A stretch of DNA of 64,000 bases from NCBI RefSeq assembly GCF_041902845.1, contig NZ_CP159486.1, positions 310,001 to 374,000 of the forward strand, given 5' to 3'. A program made the position numbers and the translations under genes. Below the pieces are notes generated by a model, which saw nothing but the letters and a program-made list of their open reading frames with translations, searched no databases and was not told the DNA's origin. The DNA is from Limibacterium fermenti (lineage in GTDB: Bacteria; Bacteroidota; Bacteroidia; Bacteroidales; Dysgonomonadaceae). Shown here piece after piece: positions 38,447 through 46,452 of this stretch. Each line of letters begins with the position of its first letter. The first letter of the stretch is position 1.

Positions 38447-39153
38447 AAGCGATAATAAAATCCATTTTATTGTTAATGTTAGGCGGTTTGTCCGTATCTT
38501 CGTGCGTGAAGTACGATGCCGAACCGTTTGAAGGAAAAACATTGCCTCGTGTGACCGGTTATTCGACCGGCGTGACCAATGATTGGCTTTATTTTAATCT
38601 TCGAACGGGAGAGCGTTTTAATGCTCTGGCTCCAAACCGCGACATCCCCGAAGGGGAACAGCGAGACCGTACCGACTGGGATTTGGCTTTCTGCGGATAC
38701 CGCTTGCGGACGAATAGCGGAACGAGCGGCGACGGCTTGGGAGGTGCCATCGATTTGGGGTATGGAAATTACGATCGGTGGACAAGCGCCGGCCAGCTTC
38801 CTGTGGATGCCCCATGGGTTGAAGATACCGATACGGATGTGTATGTCACCATGTCGCAGAACGATTGGAATAAATATTTGATCGAGCATCAGTTGGATTT
38901 TAATGAGAATCCGTGGTTCGATCCGAACAGAGGGCCGGCAAAGATGCTGACCTCTGCTAATCCCGTATTAGCCCAATCGATGAGTTTTTCAGGGCCTCCT
39001 CCTGTGTATACTCCTTCTTTTCATACCTATGCGGTGCGCACGGCTGATGGAAAGAGATTTTTCAAAATACAAATCATCAGTTGGTATGATGCGAACACCG
39101 AAATAGGGGATACCGGCGGAAGAATCAGTTATTATTGCGACGAACTGGAATAA
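38443..39153 (+). CDS. HmuY-family haem-binding lipoprotein
   Basis: Lipoprotein of 236 residues (lipobox VSSC, Cys21). HmuY-family signs are DWDLAFCGYRLRTNSGTSGDGLGGAID (about 79-104) and the C-terminal YAVRTADGKRFFKIQIISWYD...GGRISYYCDEL. HmuY proteins take haem from host carriers and hand it to HmuR, here encoded by the overlapping upstream gene. P. gingivalis HmuY uses two histidines for haem, while Tannerella and Bacteroides homologues use methionines. Here the equivalent stretches hold M137 and M168/M180, and H149 is the only nearby histidine, so a Met-type site is likely (inference). Confidence 0.85.
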   Translation: MKAIIKSILLLMLGGLSVSSCVKYDAEPFEGKTLPRVTGYSTGVTNDWLYFNLRTGERFNALAPNRDIPEGEQRDRTDWDLAFCGYRLRTNSGTSGDGLGGAIDLGYGNYDRWTSAGQLPVDAPWVEDTDTDVYVTMSQNDWNKYLIEHQLDFNENPWFDPNRGPAKMLTSANPVLAQSMSFSGPPPVYTPSFHTYAVRTADGKRFFKIQIISWYDANTEIGDTGGRISYYCDELE

Positions 39154-39217
39154 GGGCCATTCGTTATTGAAGGTCAAGCGAATTGTTGAATCATTAAATC
39201 ATTAAATTGAATTTATA

Positions 39218-40120
39218 ATGGACATTTCAAAGAATAATGTGTGGAAGACGTTAGCTTCCTTTTTTATGGTTTTGTTTGCCATGCCGTTGGGGCATGCGCT
39301 CATGATTATGATGGAAAATTGGATGACCCCTACGGCCATGCATTATGCGGCATTTACTATGGGAGCGGTAGGACTCGTGATGGTTATCATCGGCGTGTTT
39401 GCCCAAGGCGATACGCGCCAAACGCTATGGGGACTTTTTGGCGGATTGTTGTTCTGGACGGGATGGATCGAGTTTATATTGATGTATTATGCCCGCCGTT
39501 ACGGGGTGCAGCCCGAAATGGTCAACGGCGAAGTTGTTACCAAGCCGGAGTATTTGTTGTTCCCGGCGACATTCGGCTTTTGGGCGATGTTTATGCTATT
39601 ATATTTGTTTAGTGCAAAAACGGGCTGCAATTTCTTCAACTGGTGCCAGAAAGTGTTCTTCGGAAATAAAAAGAATGCGATCGTGGTACGTCCCATGACA
39701 CGCCATACCTCGATCGTTACGTTTATGGAACTGAACATGATTCTGTGGACCAGTTATCTGTTGCTTATGTTTTGTTATGACAGTCATTTTCTGGGCGATC
39801 ATCATCCGGTGACGTTTTTGGTGGGGCTCGGCTGTTTCATCGGCGCGATCTTTATGTTTATCCGACAGTTGAAAATCAGTTCCTGGGGAGCCAATATTCG
39901 TTTTTCCATCGCCACCGTCATTGTTTTCTGGGTTCCTGTGGAGATATTGGGACGGGTGAATTTCTTCAAAGAAATATGGACCGAGCCGGCAGAGCATCAA
40001 ACCGAAATGATCATTCTTCTTGTGGCTTTTATCCTCTTGGCCGCCGGCATAGGATATGCCTCATACAAAAAGAAAACCGATCGTAAGAAATCCGGGCCTG
40101 ATAATGCTCCGACCGTCTAA
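39218..40120 (+). CDS. Polytopic inner-membrane protein of the HmuY-type locus
   Basis: A 300-residue protein with about eight hydrophobic helices (for example 10-30, 44-62, 70-90, 112-128, 168-184, 196-214, 226-243, 266-285) and a basic C-terminal tail. Conserved-looking polar residues are HALMIMMENWM at the start, YDSHFLGDHHP in a loop (about 188-198) and RHTS. Histidines at the membrane surface would suit haem or metal handling, but I do not recognise the family. It is the last gene of the run, 64 bp after the HmuY-like gene, with a short octamer repeat in the gap. Confidence 0.78.
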   Translation: MDISKNNVWKTLASFFMVLFAMPLGHALMIMMENWMTPTAMHYAAFTMGAVGLVMVIIGVFAQGDTRQTLWGLFGGLLFWTGWIEFILMYYARRYGVQPEMVNGEVVTKPEYLLFPATFGFWAMFMLLYLFSAKTGCNFFNWCQKVFFGNKKNAIVVRPMTRHTSIVTFMELNMILWTSYLLLMFCYDSHFLGDHHPVTFLVGLGCFIGAIFMFIRQLKISSWGANIRFSIATVIVFWVPVEILGRVNFFKEIWTEPAEHQTEMIILLVAFILLAAGIGYASYKKKTDRKKSGPDNAPTV

Positions 40121-40158
40121 TCGCCCCGGGCGGTTTGACGGATAATCATTTTAATAAA

Positions 40159-40605
40159 TCATTCGCAAACAGATAATTCTACTCGTTTCTTTAATTCCAG
40201 ATTCATTTCTTGAAAACCGGCTAACGTGTTTCTCTCAATCATCGTTTTCATAAAAGGTACAAGTATCCCGGAAAAGATTTCTCCTTGAATGAAACGCGTT
40301 GTGTCGCCTTCTTTCACCAATTTGAAATAATGTTCCCCATCGAATAATCCTTTTATGAATAACCGCCCTATCCACCGGATCTCCTTGCCTTCATCGACCG
40401 TAATAATTGTTGGCCTGAATTTCATCGGTTTGGCGTTAGGAGGTTTTATCTCAACTTCCATTTTTGCCGATTTTGCCAAGCTTCCGCTTATCGACAAAAT
40501 GAAGGGATTCCACTCTTTATATTTCTCAAAATTAATGAGATGTTCCCACACTATCTTAGGTGTAGCGTGAATAATTACTTCAGATTTTATTTCTTTTCTT
40601 ATCAT
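40159..40605 (-). CDS. SRPBCC (START-like) domain protein
   Basis: A 148-residue single-domain protein of the SRPBCC/polyketide-cyclase-like superfamily. It begins MIRKEIKSEVIIHATPKIVWEHLINFEKYKEWNPFI, the standard first strand and helices of the fold, and ends in a long C-terminal helix (ERNTLAGFQEMNLELKKRVE). The fold forms a hydrophobic ligand pocket. No specific ligand can be given. It lies 68 bp downstream of the Crp-like regulator gene on the same strand, possibly as its partner. Confidence 0.85.
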   Translation of the reverse strand: MIRKEIKSEVIIHATPKIVWEHLINFEKYKEWNPFILSISGSLAKSAKMEVEIKPPNAKPMKFRPTIITVDEGKEIRWIGRLFIKGLFDGEHYFKLVKEGDTTRFIQGEIFSGILVPFMKTMIERNTLAGFQEMNLELKKRVELSVCE

Positions 40606-40673
40606 AACGGACAGCTATTTTTGTATTACGCAACAAAGATCGTTCATTTTGATAAGAGAGTTCTTGACATTTA

Positions 40674-41240
40674 TCAAGAATTCTTCTTCCTTATCCGGCT
40701 GAACGTTTCAGCGGTCATTCCCAGCATGGATGCCAAGTATTTCAAAGGCACTTGATTGAACAGGCGCTTGTTGTTGTGAAAAAAACGGAGATAACGTTCT
40801 TCCGAATTGAGTGAAAGAAATTGAAAAATTCGATTCTCCATGGTTGTAAAGCAATTCACGAGAAAGATTTTTTCCAATTCAGGCCAATTGGGGATCACCG
40901 TACCGATCGTATCGTAGTCGCTTTTGGATATAAAGTATAAGGTCGCGTCGGTGATTGCTTCAATATTCCATCTTGCCGGCTGATTCAGCATGAAACTATT
41001 TAAATCCGTACCGAACTGGCCTTCTGTCGCAATCCATTGAGTAATATCTTTGCCGTCGTTTAGTGCCGATACTCGAAGAATGCCGCTTTCTATAAAAAAC
41101 ATTTTTTTACAATATTGTCCTGTTCTTAAAATAAGCTCCCCTCTTTTAAGAACTACTCTTTCAAAGTGTGCCGCAACAGAAGATAGCTTATCCTCTTGAA
41201 TAGTAAAATAGATGCTGAGATATTTTTCTATTTGATTCAT
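40674..41240 (-). CDS. Crp/Fnr-family transcriptional regulator
   Basis: A 188-residue regulator. The N-terminal cyclic-nucleotide-binding-type barrel (about 15-115) has VVLKRGELILRTGQYCKKMFFIESGILRV. The C-terminal winged HTH (about 140-188) ends FNQVPLKYLASMLGMTAETFSRIRKKNS. It lacks the Fnr cysteine cluster and the full cAMP phosphate-binding RxS segment, as is common among Bacteroidota Crp-like proteins, so the effector is unknown. It is divergent from the EamA transporter gene, with both -7 boxes in the shared gap, so it may regulate that gene or itself. Confidence 0.88.
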   Translation of the reverse strand: MNQIEKYLSIYFTIQEDKLSSVAAHFERVVLKRGELILRTGQYCKKMFFIESGILRVSALNDGKDITQWIATEGQFGTDLNSFMLNQPARWNIEAITDATLYFISKSDYDTIGTVIPNWPELEKIFLVNCFTTMENRIFQFLSLNSEERYLRFFHNNKRLFNQVPLKYLASMLGMTAETFSRIRKKNS

Positions 41241-41257
41241 ATCGATGGATTTTTACA

Positions 41258-41299
41258 CAAAAATAGCCATTACTTTAATAAAAGAAAGCAGTACCTTTG
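41258..41299. promoter_or_regulatory. Divergent promoter pair (Crp-like and EamA genes)
   Basis: Minus-strand TATTTTTG (41258-41265) serves the Crp-like gene and plus-strand TACCTTTG (41292-41299) serves the EamA gene. The two boxes are 26 bp apart, so their -33 regions overlap. Confidence 0.6.
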
Positions 41300-41375
41300 T
41301 CTTCCGGAAACTGGCGGCATCCTGATTGCCGTTGTAAGTTTTCGTTTGTAAGATTGTTTTAGGAAAAGAAAGAAT

Positions 41376-42299
41376 ATGAATAACAAGATAGCGAAAGCTC
41401 ATCTCGCCCTTTTTGCGGCAGGTTGTTTATGGGGGCTTATGTCTCCTGTGGGTAAATTAGCGATGGATGCCGGTATTAGCGGTATATCGTTGGCTGCTAT
41501 GCGGATGATAGGGGGAGCTGTTTGTTTTTGGACCGCTTCCTTATTCGCTCCTAAAGAAAAAGTGGCTAAACGCGATTTTGTAAAATTGTTTTTTGCAGCC
41601 CTCCTGGCTATCGTTTTTAATCAAGGATTATTCATTTTAGGCTTGTCGCTTACTTCGCCGGTAGATGCGACGATTATTACCACGTCTCTGCCTATTATCA
41701 CGCTGATATTGGCCGCTCTGTTCCTTAAAGAGCCGGCCACGCCGATGAAGATTGCCGGTGTTGTGATCGGCGCTGCCGGTGCCTTAATCCTCATAATAAG
41801 CAATCACACCGGCTCCGGGATTTACGGAAACGTCCTTGGTGATCTTTTTTGCTTATTTGCCCAGATCAGTTTTGCCTGTTATTTGACCATTTTCCGTGGT
41901 TTTATCGGTCGTTATCATATTCTTACTCTGATGAAATGGATGTTTACCTATGCCGCGCTGTGTTTCATTCCGCTTTCATGGAACAGCCTTTCGGAGATGA
42001 TGAAGAGTTCGTTTCCCTCGGCTGTCTGGCTGGAAATCGGATATGTCGTTCTATTCGGAACTTTTTTTGCCTATCTGCTGATAATGGTCGGTCAAAAAAC
42101 CCTTCGGCCGACCCTCGTCAGCATGTATAATTATGTTCAACCAATTGTCGGGACGGTAGTTTCCGTATGGTTGGGAGTAGGCTCCTTCGGATGGATGAAG
42201 GCTTTCGCTTCTGTATTAATATTTATCGGAGTCTATATTGTGACGCAAAGTAAATCGCGCGAGCAATACCGCAAAGAAGTTACACGGATAAAATCCTAA
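41376..42299 (+). CDS. EamA/DMT-family transporter
   Basis: A 307-residue permease with ten predicted helices in two EamA repeats. Repeat 1 starts AHLALFAAGCLWGLMSPVGKLAMDAG and ends near GAAGALILI. Repeat 2 starts YGNVLGDLFCLFAQISFACYLTIFRGF and ends VYIVTQSK. EamA proteins export metabolites such as amino acids or their derivatives. The substrate is not predictable. It has its own promoter and is divergent from a Crp-like regulator gene. Confidence 0.9.
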   Translation: MNNKIAKAHLALFAAGCLWGLMSPVGKLAMDAGISGISLAAMRMIGGAVCFWTASLFAPKEKVAKRDFVKLFFAALLAIVFNQGLFILGLSLTSPVDATIITTSLPIITLILAALFLKEPATPMKIAGVVIGAAGALILIISNHTGSGIYGNVLGDLFCLFAQISFACYLTIFRGFIGRYHILTLMKWMFTYAALCFIPLSWNSLSEMMKSSFPSAVWLEIGYVVLFGTFFAYLLIMVGQKTLRPTLVSMYNYVQPIVGTVVSVWLGVGSFGWMKAFASVLIFIGVYIVTQSKSREQYRKEVTRIKS

Positions 42300-42439
42300 C
42301 AGGAACAATGTTTTCAGGAGTAATTGCTCTGTAACCGGTTTTTTATCCTGATAAGTACGAAGGTAAATATTTTTTGTACTTACTTTGTACTCGCTCTTTT
42401 TTATTTATTTATTTTGCAAAGTATTTAATTTGGTCGAGT

Positions 42440-45418
42440 ATGCAATTTACAACTTCTCCTTCTGTCGTGCAGTCGCATGACATACGCCGCTTCCGGTTTC
42501 GGGATACGCCTTTCGTCAATCTGATGAATAAGCGTATATATAATGTGTTGATCGTTGCGTCGAAATACGATATGTTTATGTTGGAAGATGACGGCCGTGT
42601 GGACGAACAGATTTTCAACGAATATACGTCGCTCAACTTACGTTATCCGCCTCGTTTTACGCAGGTAAGCACCAACAAAGAGGCGATTCGGGAACTTCGA
42701 TCGAATCGTTACGAGTTGGTTATTTGTATGCCGAATATGGATAATAGCGATGCTTACGAGTTGGCGAAGGAGGTGAAGAGGGATTATCCTGAAATAGCGA
42801 CCGTGTTGCTGACGCCTTTTTCGAAAGCGGTTACGCGGGCCTTGGAAAAAGAGGATTTGAGCGGAATCGATTATGTGTTCAGTTGGTTGGGAAATACCGA
42901 ATTACTGGTGGCCATTATCAAACTGATTGAAGATCGGATGAATGTGGAGCATGATGTGAAAACCGTAGGTGTTCAGACCATCATGTTGGTGGAAGACTCG
43001 GTACGCTTTTATTCTGCGGAGCTACCCCTACTTTTCAATTACGTGCTTTCGGCTTCGAAAGAGTTCTCGAAAGAGGCGCTAAACGCCCACTTGCAGATGT
43101 TGCGTATGCGTGGCCGCCCTAAAATATTGTTGGCGCGTGACTATGAAGAGGCAATCGACTTGTATAAGAAGTACGGTGATAACATGCTCGGGGTGTTGTC
43201 CGATATGAGTTTCAATCGGGAAGGAAAGAAGGACAAACTTGCCGGAAAAAAGCTGGGCGAATGGATCCGCGAACAGGATGAATATATTCCGATTATTTAT
43301 TCCTCTTCCGAAAGTCAGAACCGGGAATATGCCGTCCGGATAGACGCTTCGTTTATCGATAAGAACTCGAAGACGTTTCCGCAGGATTTGGAGAAAACCG
43401 TTAAGGATAATTTCGGGTTCGGCGATTTTATCATTGTCGCTCCGCATACCAAGCAGGAGATTTTCCGGATTAAAAACCTGAAAGAATTGCAACTCAATAT
43501 CAAGCGTATTCCGAAGGATTCACTATACTATCATTTGTCGCGCAATCATTTTTCGAGGTTCTTTTATACTCGGGCAATGTTTCCCGTAGCCGAAATGCTG
43601 AAAAAGATTCCCGTGACGGCTTACGCTTCCATGGACGATGCTCTCGAGTTGATTTACGAAGCCATTGTCGAATACCGCAAGATGAAAAATACGGGAGTTA
43701 TTGCGGTGTTTGAAAAAGACCGTTTCGACCAATATTCCAATTTCGCACGCATCGGTGAAGATTCTTTGGGAGGCAAAGGGCGCGGACTGGCTTTTATCGG
43801 GCAGATTGTGAAAACGCATCTCGAACTGAATAACGACGATAATTTTCCGGTCATTACACCCAAAACGGTGGTGTTGTGTACCGATATTTTCGATGAGTTC
43901 ATGCAAGCCAACCGGCTTTACGACATTGCCCTCTCGAACCTGCCGGATGAGGATATCCTGAAGCATTTCCTCTCGGCCAAATTGCCCAAGCGGTTGGCGG
44001 GCGATTTTCTGGTCTTTTTCGAGGCTATTTCGGCGCCGATAGCCATCCGCTCGTCGAGCTTGCTCGAAGATTCGCACTATCAGCCTTTCGCCGGAGTGTA
44101 TTCTACGTATATGATACCGAATGTGACGGATAAGTACGAGATGTTGCACTTGTTGAGCGATGCCGTCAAAGCGGTCTATGCGTCGGTGTTTTACAAAGAC
44201 AGTAAGGCGTATATGGCTGCTACGCAGAATCTGATCGAGCAGGAGAAAATGGCGATCGTCCTGCAGGAAGTCGTCGGGTCGCAATACGGCAACTATTATT
44301 ATCCGGCCATATCGGGTGTTGCGCGTTCCATTAACTATTATCCCATCGGTAACGAACAACCGGGCGACGGCATCGTCAATATGGCGATGGGGCTGGGCAA
44401 ATATATTGTCGACGGAAATACCGGACTCCGGTTTTCACCGTTGCATCCGTCGAATATCTTGCAACTGAGTACGCTCGATTTTGCACTGAGGGATACGCAA
44501 ACCCTTTTTTACGCGTTGGACATGGAATCTTTTTCGAAGGAGTTCAGGGTCGATGACGGATTCAATCTGGCGAAAATCCGTTTAAAGGAAGCAGATAAGA
44601 ACGGCCCGCTGCGTTTTCTGTCGTCGACCTACGATCCGCAGGATCAGATTATCCGTGAGGGCTATTATGAAGGCGGGCGGAAGATCGTTTCGTTTGCGAA
44701 TATTCTTCAACATGGCATGTTCCCGTTGGCGGACACGATCGATAAAATACTGAAGATCGGGCAGGAGGAGATGGGACGCCCCGTCGAAATCGAGTTTGCC
44801 GCCGATATTATCGATCAACAGCACGGGGCCTTTTATGTGTTGCAGATAAGGCCCATTGTCGATAACCGGGAGGTGGTGCAGGAAAACCTCGAAGAAACGG
44901 ATGTGAATGATACGGTGCTGTTTTCGAACAATGCATTGGGTAATGGTATTTCGTCCGATGTATACGATGCGGTGTATGTGAAAACGGCTGCATTTCAAGC
45001 CGCGAATAACTCGCTCATCGCCCGAGAAATCGAAAAACTGAACAGGCAGTTCACCGAACGCGATGCATATTATGTATTGGTAGGTCCCGGTCGTTGGGGA
45101 TCTTCCGACCCGTGGCTGGGCATTCCCGTCAAATGGACACACATCAGCCGGGCAAAAGTCATTGCCGAATCGGCCTTGAAAGACTACCGTATCGAACCGA
45201 GCCAAGGGACTCACTTTTTTCAAAACCTTACTTCGTTTGGCGTCGGTTATTTTACGATCACTCCTTTTGTCGAAGGCGGCGGTTTTTTCGACGAAGCCTA
45301 TTTGAATGCTCAACCGGCAATCTTCGAAACCGATTTTATACGGCATGTCCGTTTCGAGCATCCGTTAGTCATCAAAATTAACGGGAAAAAGAAACTGGGA
45401 GTCGTGATGAAGCCGTGA
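42440..45418 (+). CDS. Receiver-like/PPDK_N (PEP synthase ATP-grasp) fusion protein
   Basis: A 992-residue cytosolic protein. Residues about 30-150 resemble a response-regulator receiver but have ELVICMPNMDNSDAY, with no aspartate at the phospho-acceptor place. Residues about 175-340 form a second receiver-like domain that keeps an aspartate (GVLSDMSF). The rest is an ATP-grasp domain of the PEP synthase/PPDK N-terminal family: EDSLGGKGRGLAFI (about 438), IAIRSSSLLEDSHYQPFAGVYSTY (about 532), VLQEVVGSQYGNYYYP (about 608) and VEIEFAADI...FYVLQIRPI (about 782-806). The phospho-histidine and PEP-binding barrel domains are absent, so it cannot be a complete PEP synthase. The start at 42440 drops an unlikely hydrophobic extension. 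Confidence 0.82.
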   Translation: MQFTTSPSVVQSHDIRRFRFRDTPFVNLMNKRIYNVLIVASKYDMFMLEDDGRVDEQIFNEYTSLNLRYPPRFTQVSTNKEAIRELRSNRYELVICMPNMDNSDAYELAKEVKRDYPEIATVLLTPFSKAVTRALEKEDLSGIDYVFSWLGNTELLVAIIKLIEDRMNVEHDVKTVGVQTIMLVEDSVRFYSAELPLLFNYVLSASKEFSKEALNAHLQMLRMRGRPKILLARDYEEAIDLYKKYGDNMLGVLSDMSFNREGKKDKLAGKKLGEWIREQDEYIPIIYSSSESQNREYAVRIDASFIDKNSKTFPQDLEKTVKDNFGFGDFIIVAPHTKQEIFRIKNLKELQLNIKRIPKDSLYYHLSRNHFSRFFYTRAMFPVAEMLKKIPVTAYASMDDALELIYEAIVEYRKMKNTGVIAVFEKDRFDQYSNFARIGEDSLGGKGRGLAFIGQIVKTHLELNNDDNFPVITPKTVVLCTDIFDEFMQANRLYDIALSNLPDEDILKHFLSAKLPKRLAGDFLVFFEAISAPIAIRSSSLLEDSHYQPFAGVYSTYMIPNVTDKYEMLHLLSDAVKAVYASVFYKDSKAYMAATQNLIEQEKMAIVLQEVVGSQYGNYYYPAISGVARSINYYPIGNEQPGDGIVNMAMGLGKYIVDGNTGLRFSPLHPSNILQLSTLDFALRDTQTLFYALDMESFSKEFRVDDGFNLAKIRLKEADKNGPLRFLSSTYDPQDQIIREGYYEGGRKIVSFANILQHGMFPLADTIDKILKIGQEEMGRPVEIEFAADIIDQQHGAFYVLQIRPIVDNREVVQENLEETDVNDTVLFSNNALGNGISSDVYDAVYVKTAAFQAANNSLIAREIEKLNRQFTERDAYYVLVGPGRWGSSDPWLGIPVKWTHISRAKVIAESALKDYRIEPSQGTHFFQNLTSFGVGYFTITPFVEGGGFFDEAYLNAQPAIFETDFIRHVRFEHPLVIKINGKKKLGVVMKP

Positions 45419-45420
45419 TA

Positions 45421-45476
45421 GGAGACAGGGAGACAAGGAGACAGAGAGACAAGGGGACGGGGGGACAGGGAGAATT
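45421..45476. repeat. Tandem octamer repeat, seven units
   Basis: Seven consecutive 8-nt units of the form GGAGACAG/GGAGACAA (last units GGGGACGG, GGGGACAG, GGAGAATT) start 2 bp after the stop of the preceding gene. All purine except the C, giving strong strand asymmetry. Confidence 0.85.
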
Positions 45477-45760
45477 GTCCGCTTGAAATCTACAATTGAA
45501 CGGCTACAAGAGGCTGTTTGCGGTCGCTGTCGGTTATAGGGATCCGGAGGATAGTAATCAGTCCTCCCGTACACCGAAATCTCGTTTGTCGGTAGAACAA
45601 ATCATTCAATGTATTTAAAAAAAAAGTTAAAACATCTACTTCTTGCAGCAATTAGAAGGTTTGTGGCATCAATATATCCGTAAGCGTCGTATTTTTTATG
45701 TGATCTCGAAAATCGCGCTTCGACATAAACCAATTATTAATTTAAAGAATACGTAGATTT
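45477..45760. other. Intergenic region after the octamer repeat
   Basis: About 280 bp with no supported gene. AT-rich sequence precedes the Ig-like lipoprotein gene. No clear TAnnTTTG box or terminator is seen. Confidence 0.5.
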
Positions 45761-46330
45761 ATGAAAAAATTAAGTTATTTGTTGAGTGTAATGCTCGTAT
45801 GTTTGTTCGTTGCGTCTTGTGACAAAGAAGATGATAAGAAAAATCTGACTCTTAATCCAAGTTCTGTAGAAGTAGAAATAGCCAAAACCGTCGATGTAGC
45901 CGTTAGCGGAGGAACTTCTCCCTACACAGTAACCCCGACGGATAAAACAACCGCTGAATTAACGGTGAGCGGAAGTAAAATTAGCGTAAAAGGAGTAAAA
46001 GCCGGAAAAGCTACTTTCACAGTGAAAGATAAGGATAATAACAGCGCAACACTTTCGGTAACGGTGAAAGATGCTGCCGTACTGAAATTTACTCCTGCCA
46101 AAGTAGAGAAATTGGAGGAGGGTAAGACCGTTGAAGTTACGGTTGCCGGAGGCGAGGCTCCTTATGCTGCCGAACCGAAAGATAAGACGGTAGCCACCGC
46201 AACGGTTACGGATGCCAAGATTACCGTAACCGGCGTGAAAGCCGGAACAACCGAAATTACGGTAACCGATAAAGATAAGAAGAACAGCGCCACTTTCGCG
46301 GTAGAGGTTGTGGCTCCTGCGGCCGGATAG
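45761..46330 (+). CDS. Lipoprotein with two bacterial Ig-like (Big_2-type) domains
   Basis: A 189-residue surface-type lipoprotein (signal MKKLSYLLSVMLVCLFVASC, then DKEDDKK, a Bacteroidota surface-export-type acidic stretch). It has two tandem Ig-like repeats of about 80 residues: LTLNPSSVEVEIAKTVDVAVSGGTSPYTVTPTDKTTAELTVSGSKISVKGVKAGKATFTVKDKDN, and the related block from LKFTPAKVEKLEEGKTVEVTVAGGEAPY. Both end with 'ISVKGVKAG/ITVTGVKAG...TVTDKD'. These domains usually serve adhesion or spacing. A terminator follows. Confidence 0.85.
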   Translation: MKKLSYLLSVMLVCLFVASCDKEDDKKNLTLNPSSVEVEIAKTVDVAVSGGTSPYTVTPTDKTTAELTVSGSKISVKGVKAGKATFTVKDKDNNSATLSVTVKDAAVLKFTPAKVEKLEEGKTVEVTVAGGEAPYAAEPKDKTVATATVTDAKITVTGVKAGTTEITVTDKDKKNSATFAVEVVAPAAG

Positions 46331-46368
46331 GTTTTTTTGAACGAAAACAGTAAAAGAGATCAAACCGG

Positions 46369-46404
46369 AAGCCGGCTCGGAGAATTTTCGAACCGGCTTT
46401 TCAT
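46369..46404 (+). terminator. Terminator of the Ig-like lipoprotein gene
   Basis: AAGCCGG (46369-46375) pairs with CCGGCTT (46393-46399), with an inner TCG/CGA, and is followed by TTTTCATTTTATTTTTTTT. Confidence 0.8.
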
Positions 46405-46452
46405 TTTATTTTTTTTCAACTAATTGGCCTGTGATTTGTTTATCAGAAGATA

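Noticed and set aside
43523..44359. 278-codon minus-strand ORF
   Set aside because: Antisense to the conserved ATP-grasp domain; no domain of its own.
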